A stretch of DNA of 38,072 bases, taken from assembly GCA_022072255.1 (NCBI GenBank), contig JAJVHZ010000121.1, positions 1 to 38,072 on the forward strand, read 5' to 3'. Each line of letters begins with the position of its first letter. The first letter of the stretch is position 1. This document shows positions 32,487 to 38,072 of the stretch, piece after piece. Origin of the DNA: Gammaproteobacteria bacterium (GTDB lineage: Bacteria > Pseudomonadota > Gammaproteobacteria > JAJPIJ01). The notes below the pieces were generated by a model. The model searched no databases. It saw only the letters and a list, made by a program, of their open reading frames with translations, and had not been told where the DNA came from. The position numbers were made by a program, and so were the translations under genes.

Positions 32487-35400
32487 TCAGTCCGTGAGCG
32501 CCTTGGCCAGCCGCTCCAGTTGCTCGCACAAGACGGCCTGCTTCTGGCCGGCGCCCCTGGCCATCTCGATCACGAACTCGACGTGATCGAGCACCGAACC
32601 GAATTCCCGTCGCGAGGAACCGCGCTCCAGTGCGGCGCGGTAGCCGGCGGCGATCTCCGCCACCTCGGCGTCTTCGATAACGCCGCCGGCGAGCGCCGCG
32701 ACCAGCCGGCAGTCGGGCACTACGACGCTGTTCCAGTAGCTGGGGTCGGTGCGCTCGCGGGCCGCGGCCTGCTCGACGGCGATCGGACAGTACGCATGCA
32801 GTGCCCGCTGCCAACCCTCGTCGGTCGGCGCCCGATACCATTGCAGCACCAGGTTCGCCGTGACCCAGTTCGTCAATGAATAGGCGTGCAGATCGCGCCC
32901 GCGGCCCGGCGCCGGGACGACGGCGGGTTCGGCGGCGCCCGGTGCGCCTCTCGGCGGCGGTTGTTCTTCTGCGGCGACGGGCGTGACGGCCACAAAGGCC
33001 TCGCGATACGCGCGCGCCATGTCCCGCAATGCCTGCACCCGGGCCTTGACGTCGGTCTGCAGCGCGGCCATGCGCTTATGAGCGCTGCCCAGCAGCGCCC
33101 GGCGCTCGGCGCTCGCGCCGAAGCGCATCAGGGATTCGATCTCGGCAACCGCACCGGCGACCTCCTGCCGGCAGGCGGCGATCAGGCGCTGGCGCTCCGC
33201 CGCCGAACCGCCCCGCTCGCCACGCGCCTCGCGCCAGCGCTGAAAGGCGCGCTTCACGCGGATGTTCGCCCGATGCTCGAGCGCCCGCACCGGAAACTCC
33301 GCCCTGTCGGCGGTCGTGAGTCGATCGAGGTACTCGAGCGCCTGCTCGTAGTCCCCGGCCTCGCCGAACAGGACGCCGAGGGAGGCGCAGACGTCGGGAC
33401 GGGCGAGCCATCCATCGCGCGCGCCGGGCGGAACGCGCGCCAGCAAGGCCTCCACCTTCGGTCGATACCTGGCCGCCTCACCGCCGGACATGCGCACGTC
33501 GCCGATGCAGTTGTCGAGCTTCGCCACCAGTTCGCTGACCGCCGTGATCGGCGTGGGGCGGCCCGAGGCGTCGGCCTGTCCCCCGACCAGGTGCAGGTCC
33601 TGATCGCCGTAGCACTGATAGGCTCCCCAGGTGTTCACCTGCGGAAAGCGCGTGTAGACCTCCTCGCGCGCCGCGCGCACCGCGTGTCCGAAACCGGCGC
33701 CCCCCAGCATGTGCCGGTAGAAGGAGACGGCGAACTGCCGGCCGGCGGCGTCGTCGACCGCCCAGCCGGCGGCGATCACGGCCTTCACGCCCATCTTGAT
33801 GAACTCCACCGCCACGCTGGCCGCGAGCAGGTTGTAGTGCGGCGAGGATTCCGCGGGACCGTCGGTGCGGCCGAGGTGACAGCAGTTGATGAACACGAGC
33901 TCGGGCACCCAGCGCATCTGCCTGATGTCACCGGGCGTGAGATAGACGTTGTCGCCGATGACCATGCCGGAGACCCGCTCGGTGCGGGCGCCGGGCTCGG
34001 GCGCCACCACCTCTGCGTCATGCACGCCGTGGCCGGCCAGATGAAGGATCTGATAGGCATCGGCGTGCAGTCCCATCAGGATGTTCTCCGCCGAATCACG
34101 TACCTTCACCGTGGCCCGGAAGCCGGATGCCGCCAGCACCTCGCCAACCTGCTGGGCCTCCTTCTCCGCGCCCGGAAGATCGGCGAAATGCAGCTGCGAC
34201 TGGCCGCCCGCCGGCAATTGCGGATTGCCGACGATGTAGGCGCTGCGCTCGAAGGTGTACGCCGGCGCCGGCCGGAATTCCTGCGTCTTCAACTGCCGCA
34301 GCATGCCGGCGGCCACGGCCAGGGGCCGGGTGTTCGTGCCCCAGCGGTTCTCCATCAGCTCCCACGGAAACGCCGCGGAGCGTTCGTCGACCAGGTAGAC
34401 CATGTCGTGCTGCGCCGGCGCGAGCTCCTTCAGGCCGTTCGGCATCAGCATCTCGAACAGCGTGCGGGATATCTCGCGACTGTTGGCGGTGCTGCCGCAG
34501 GCGGTGGCGATGAAATCCTCCGCGAGCCGGATCTGCCCGGAGACCAGCGTCTGCTCGGCGCGTGCCCGATCGCCGTAGTGCGTGAAGCGCAGCGTGTTGT
34601 TGTCGCGGTCGTAGCCGATCTCCAGCCTGCGCCACCATTCCGCGCCCTCCTCGAAGGTCGCCCGCCGGCGCCCGCCCTGACCCTCGATCACCACGCCCTG
34701 GTCGGCCGACCAGTCCACGTGCTGCACGAGCTCCCCGTCGGTGAGGACCTCGGCGAGCGCGCGCACCGCCTGGATCGCGATGTCCTGGTAGAGCTCCAGG
34801 AACTCGATCTCGTCGATGAGCACCCGGCTGCTGAAGCCGGTCTCCAGCAGACGGTGATTGGCCGCGTGCACGCCCCAGAGCATCGCGGCCACCGAGTCGC
34901 GCACGCTCATGTTGCTGAAACCGGTGCCGATGAGCAGGGCGCACGCGCGCGCGGAACGCGGCGCCGGGTGCGCGCCGAAACGATCATCGGGGCAATCGGC
35001 CACGTGCAGCGCATAGTCGAGCATGGCCTGCGCCATGCCCGCCTCGAGCGCGCCGGGGGTGAGCTCGCCCACCTGCCCGAGCCCGATGACCACCGCGCCA
35101 CCGGGTTTCGCGGCGGGCGAGGTGTCGAGGAAGATCTCGTGCGTGCCGAGCCGGCCGGGGTACAGGCCCAGCCGCACGCGATTGGTGAGCGCGCCGTCCA
35201 GGCGCTTGTCGAGCGCCGCCTCGGCGCTGACGATGCTGTCGCCGAGGTAGTGGCCCACGCACACCGGGTTGCGCGCATAGGCGAGATCGCCGTGGCGCAC
35301 GCTTACCTTCACCCGCGGCAGACGCACCGACTCGGCACGGCGGCGACGCCTGCGGCTCGGTCCCAGGGCCATCGCCGGGTCCGTCTGCGGATCCGGCACG

Positions 35401-38072
35401 CTGTCGGGCAGATCGGCGGGCAAGACTTCCAGGCCCTCGGCATCGGTCACGCCGCGCGCGCGCGGCGGGGCGGCGGGCAGCCGCGAGGTGCTGCCCGTGC
35501 TCAGCAGCTCGGCGTAGGCGGGGAACGCTGCGGGGCTGGCGAGCAGCTCGTCGTGCTGCGTGTCCTCCACGTACCAGGTCGGCACGCCCGCGAGGCGGCC
35601 GGAGGCCCAGGTGACGGTGCCGTCACCCTGCCGCGTGGAGAGGAACTGCACGTTGGCGGGGATGTCTCCCAGCAGCGGACGCCGCACTGCCGGCACGACG
35701 CGGTAGTCGCACACCGTGTGACGCGCGCATCCGGCCACGTAGATCATCACCGCCGGATCGACGGGGCACTGCGCCAGCTGTCGCCTCGCCGCGTCGACGG
35801 CGCGCAGCTCCGCGGCCGGCGGCACCGGCCAGTGCTCGTCCACCTCCGCCTTCAGCCGCTGCCAGAACCGTACGTCGCCGAAGTCGCGCCCGGCGCCCGG
35901 CTCCGGCAGCAGCTCCAGCATGCCCGGAAAGCGGGTGACGATCTGCAGCAGCTCGTCGCGGTCGTGAGTGATATCGAGCAGCGCGAGCTTGCCGAGCGTG
36001 GGATTGCGGCCGGTGATCCAGCGCACGGCCTCGTAGGAGCCGGCGTTCGGCGTGCCGAACATGACGAAGCGGCTGCCGGGCAGCGCGCGCAGACGCTCCC
36101 AGAGGCGCCGGTGACGCGCCAGCATCATGCGGGTGACCAGTCCGCCCATGGAGTGCGCGGCGATCCGCAGCGGCTGCCGGTGGCCCTCGCACTGGGTCAG
36201 GCGCGCCTCCACGAGCGGCGCCAGTTGATCGGCGAGCGTTGCCACGCTCAGGCGCCAGTCGTAGGCGAACGGCACCACCTCATGGGTGCCGGTCAGGTAC
36301 GCCAGGAACTCGCCGTAGAAATCATCGAGCAGGTTACCCGGTACGACGCGCCGCGCCTCGATGCCGATATCCTCCAGGCCGCCGCGCGCCAGGTCGAGAT
36401 AGTCCAGCCACTTGCAGTCGCTGCCGAGCAGCAGCTCGCTGCCCATGGTCCCCGGCAGCACGATGACCACCGGGCGAGGACCGCGCTGGGCGCTGCGGGC
36501 GACGGCCTCGCGCCAGGCGGGGGTCTCGGGCCTGGCCTCCGCGATCGGACGGAAGCCCGCGAGGGCGCCGTCGGCGCGCAGCAGCCCCTCCTGGAGCATG
36601 CGCACGGTACGTTCGTTGGCGAAGTAATGAAAGTGCGAGACTTCGCGTCCCTGGTCGAGGAAGAATCGCCCCGCGCCAGGGGTGCGCTGCAATCCGCCGT
36701 ACATCGAGCCGGTATTCACGACCAGGTCGTGGTCGCTGGCGTAGAACCAGTCGGCCATCACCAGCTTCAGCTTGCCCCAGAAGGAATCACCCTCGATGTC
36801 CCCCGCGATGACGCTCAGATCGGCGGCCGTGCGCAGGTCGGGATGGTTGAGCAGCCGGATGAGCGCCGAGCCCGGCATCATCGCCTCCAGCCCGGGAAGA
36901 CTGCGCGGGTCGGTGCGTTCCTGCACCACCGCCAGCAGGAAGTCGAGCGCGTCGCCGATCATCTCGGACGCGAAGTGCTGGATGACCGAGAGCCAGCGGT
37001 CCAGCCGCCCGGAGGCGAGCGTAGTGCCGCGCGCAGGGCAGGCCACGCGCACCAGGCGCGTCACGCGCGGTCGCCGGCGCTTAAGCGCCTCGATGAGTTC
37101 GAGCAGGCGCGCCCGCTCGACCGCGTAGGCCTTGGCGGCCTCGGCGCTGTCGCGCCGCCCGAGGCCGAGCATGGCGCCCAGCGTCCGGTCGCGCCCGAAC
37201 AGCCGATCGAGCGCGCCGGGCTGCAGCGGGTCGTTGCGTCCCTGTACGCGCTGCGCGAGGCAGAGCAGATCCGCGATCAAGCCACCGCGGGAATGCGTGA
37301 CCAGATGCAGTTCGGCATCCTCGGGCAGGAATTTCTCGACCAGCTCGGCGGCGTTGTCGATCGGGCTGACCGTGAGGGACCGGTGCTCGAAGGCGTACAC
37401 GTGGCGGCCGTAGCGCCCCTGCAACGCCTTGCGCAGGGCCGCGCCGGCCTTGTTGCTGGGGTTCCACAGCGACGCGAAGCTGCCCGCGGCACTCGAGGCG
37501 GTCCCGTGCACGAGCAGCAGCAGCGGCTGTCCAGGCCCGGTCGCCGGCAGGCGCCCGGTCACGGCTTCCAGGCTCAGGGCGTCCCCGAGGCCGACCCGGT
37601 AGATGCCGGGCGCGTTGCCGTGCAGCTGTCGGCGCTCGAACCATTGCGAAAGGCCGACGGCGGTCTTCCGTTTCAGGTCGACGCCGAACACCTCCAGCGC
37701 CTCGACCACCAGCCCGCCGACGCCGCGCTGCACCGCCCCGTCCCCGGCTTCCGCCCTGACCGAGGGATCGACCTCCCAGATGCCCTCCTCGTCGCCGCCG
37801 CGACTGGCACGTGTGCCGAACTCGCGATGCAGATCGTCCACCCGCAGCCACTGCCGGAAGCCGTTGGAGTACTCCAGGCAGGCCACATCGTCCTGGCGGA
37901 TCGACACATCCACCGCGCCCGCCGCGGCGCGCGCCGCTCCGAGCTGTACCCGTCCCCTGGAGACGATCTCTATGGACTCGGCGTGCGGCGCCGGCGCCGG
38001 CGCCACCGGCTGCCCGCGCAGCCGCAGGGTGCCGCTCTGCGGCCCTGGCCCCGCCGCCGCAGTCGCTGATCG
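32487..38072 (-). CDS. giant hydrolase-LCAT-CHAT multidomain protein (N-terminus beyond window)
   Basis: The frame is open to the right edge, so the start is missing; a GTG at 38006 is internal to an open frame and not adopted. At least 1861 residues are visible. Hydrolase 1 has LLLLVHGTAS and Ser in VTHSRGG (37290-37292). Hydrolase 2 is LCAT-like: VLPGTMGSELL, YDWRLS, Ser in AHSMGG (36150-36152), Asp in GDGTV (35622-35624), and His in TQHDELL (35553-35555), an intact triad. A segment with VVIGLGQVGELTPGALEAG (about 35041-35100) resembles M17/macro folds. A CHAT protease follows, with His in LHLAGHGVH (34029-34031) and Cys in VFINCCHLG (33879-33881). The tail (about 33540-32487) is helical, TPR-like in part. 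CHAT proteases cleave target proteins on activation, and lipases could attack membranes. The trigger is unknown. It heads the operon with TIR-PASTA. Confidence 0.9.
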   Translation of the reverse strand, partial: RSATAAAGPGPQSGTLRLRGQPVAPAPAPHAESIEIVSRGRVQLGAARAAAGAVDVSIRQDDVACLEYSNGFRQWLRVDDLHREFGTRASRGGDEEGIWEVDPSVRAEAGDGAVQRGVGGLVVEALEVFGVDLKRKTAVGLSQWFERRQLHGNAPGIYRVGLGDALSLEAVTGRLPATGPGQPLLLLVHGTASSAAGSFASLWNPSNKAGAALRKALQGRYGRHVYAFEHRSLTVSPIDNAAELVEKFLPEDAELHLVTHSRGGLIADLLCLAQRVQGRNDPLQPGALDRLFGRDRTLGAMLGLGRRDSAEAAKAYAVERARLLELIEALKRRRPRVTRLVRVACPARGTTLASGRLDRWLSVIQHFASEMIGDALDFLLAVVQERTDPRSLPGLEAMMPGSALIRLLNHPDLRTAADLSVIAGDIEGDSFWGKLKLVMADWFYASDHDLVVNTGSMYGGLQRTPGAGRFFLDQGREVSHFHYFANERTVRMLQEGLLRADGALAGFRPIAEARPETPAWREAVARSAQRGPRPVVIVLPGTMGSELLLGSDCKWLDYLDLARGGLEDIGIEARRVVPGNLLDDFYGEFLAYLTGTHEVVPFAYDWRLSVATLADQLAPLVEARLTQCEGHRQPLRIAAHSMGGLVTRMMLARHRRLWERLRALPGSRFVMFGTPNAGSYEAVRWITGRNPTLGKLALLDITHDRDELLQIVTRFPGMLELLPEPGAGRDFGDVRFWQRLKAEVDEHWPVPPAAELRAVDAARRQLAQCPVDPAVMIYVAGCARHTVCDYRVVPAVRRPLLGDIPANVQFLSTRQGDGTVTWASGRLAGVPTWYVEDTQHDELLASPAAFPAYAELLSTGSTSRLPAAPPRARGVTDAEGLEVLPADLPDSVPDPQTDPAMALGPSRRRRRRAESVRLPRVKVSVRHGDLAYARNPVCVGHYLGDSIVSAEAALDKRLDGALTNRVRLGLYPGRLGTHEIFLDTSPAAKPGGAVVIGLGQVGELTPGALEAGMAQAMLDYALHVADCPDDRFGAHPAPRSARACALLIGTGFSNMSVRDSVAAMLWGVHAANHRLLETGFSSRVLIDEIEFLELYQDIAIQAVRALAEVLTDGELVQHVDWSADQGVVIEGQGGRRRATFEEGAEWWRRLEIGYDRDNNTLRFTHYGDRARAEQTLVSGQIRLAEDFIATACGSTANSREISRTLFEMLMPNGLKELAPAQHDMVYLVDERSAAFPWELMENRWGTNTRPLAVAAGMLRQLKTQEFRPAPAYTFERSAYIVGNPQLPAGGQSQLHFADLPGAEKEAQQVGEVLAASGFRATVKVRDSAENILMGLHADAYQILHLAGHGVHDAEVVAPEPGARTERVSGMVIGDNVYLTPGDIRQMRWVPELVFINCCHLGRTDGPAESSPHYNLLAASVAVEFIKMGVKAVIAAGWAVDDAAGRQFAVSFYRHMLGGAGFGHAVRAAREEVYTRFPQVNTWGAYQCYGDQDLHLVGGQADASGRPTPITAVSELVAKLDNCIGDVRMSGGEAARYRPKVEALLARVPPGARDGWLARPDVCASLGVLFGEAGDYEQALEYLDRLTTADRAEFPVRALEHRANIRVKRAFQRWREARGERGGSAAERQRLIAACRQEVAGAVAEIESLMRFGASAERRALLGSAHKRMAALQTDVKARVQALRDMARAYREAFVAVTPVAAEEQPPPRGAPGAAEPAVVPAPGRGRDLHAYSLTNWVTANLVLQWYRAPTDEGWQRALHAYCPIAVEQAAARERTDPSYWNSVVVPDCRLVAALAGGVIEDAEVAEIAAGYRAALERGSSRREFGSVLDHVEFVIEMARGAGQKQAVLCEQLERLAKALTD

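Noticed and set aside
38004-38006. GTG at 38006 as the start of the CHAT-lipase gene
   Set aside because: The reading frame stays open for the remaining 66 bases to the edge with similar protein character (SGTLRLRGQPVAP), so the true start is probably outside the window.
32886-38069. A plus-strand open frame of over 1700 codons opposite the CHAT gene
   Set aside because: The minus strand shows several intact catalytic domains; the plus-strand product is His/Arg/Ala-rich with no domain, as expected of an antisense shadow in GC-rich DNA.

Overview
The window is very GC-rich, gene-dense DNA from a Gram-negative bacterium, most likely a gammaproteobacterium. Evidence for this includes MsbA, a HemX-HemY pair, PmbA/TldE, a UvrD of normal length, lipoprotein signal peptides, an M48 periplasmic protease and cytochrome c5-like proteins. 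A phosphoribulokinase gene and three related c-type haem domains would fit a respiratory, possibly chemolithoautotrophic relative of the Chromatiales. The species cannot be named from this window, and the kinase could be the non-Calvin paralogue PrkB.

Layout: 1-3196 (+) holds the end of a Pro/Ala-rich protein, a secreted von Willebrand A protein, a glycine-zipper lipoprotein and an M48 metalloprotease. 3259-3335 (-) is tRNA-Arg(CCG). 3707-5428 (+) is a cytochrome operon: a small membrane protein, a membrane-anchored protein with two haem domains, and a lipoprotein with one. It is closed by a clear intrinsic terminator at 5451-5480. 5605-8458 (+) is a pair of envelope genes, the second CreD-like. 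uvrD (-) and pmbA (+) are divergent. 12255-16123 (+) is a tight MoxR-DUF58-transglutaminase operon. msbA (-) and phosphoribulokinase (+) are divergent, and the kinase is followed by a ferredoxin-reductase gene. hemX-hemY and ppx lie on the minus strand. A rhodanese gene and an aldehyde dehydrogenase gene follow on the plus strand, then a small protein of unknown function with an internal repeat.

From about 26.6 kb to the right edge the content changes to large multidomain genes typical of bacterial conflict or signalling systems. These are a lipoprotein; a roughly nine-helix membrane protein with a soluble Rossmann-like C-terminus; a SLOG-like predicted nucleotide-ligand sensor; a TIR domain joined through one membrane helix to five PASTA repeats; and a giant protein, cut by the window edge, that joins two alpha/beta hydrolases (the second LCAT-like with an intact triad), a possible M17/macro-like segment, a CHAT (caspase-like) protease and a helical tail. 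The CHAT and TIR-PASTA genes are in operon order, and the SLOG gene overlaps the TIR gene tail to tail. I infer a candidate envelope-sensing defence or cell-death module. PASTA repeats would sense outside the inner membrane, while the TIR, CHAT and lipase activities would be effectors. This is a domain-based prediction, and I do not recognise it as a named system.

At several single-gene promoters (uvrD, pmbA, ppx and the 26.6-kb lipoprotein) a good -10 hexamer lies only 6-9 bases before the start codon, which suggests leaderless or nearly leaderless transcripts.
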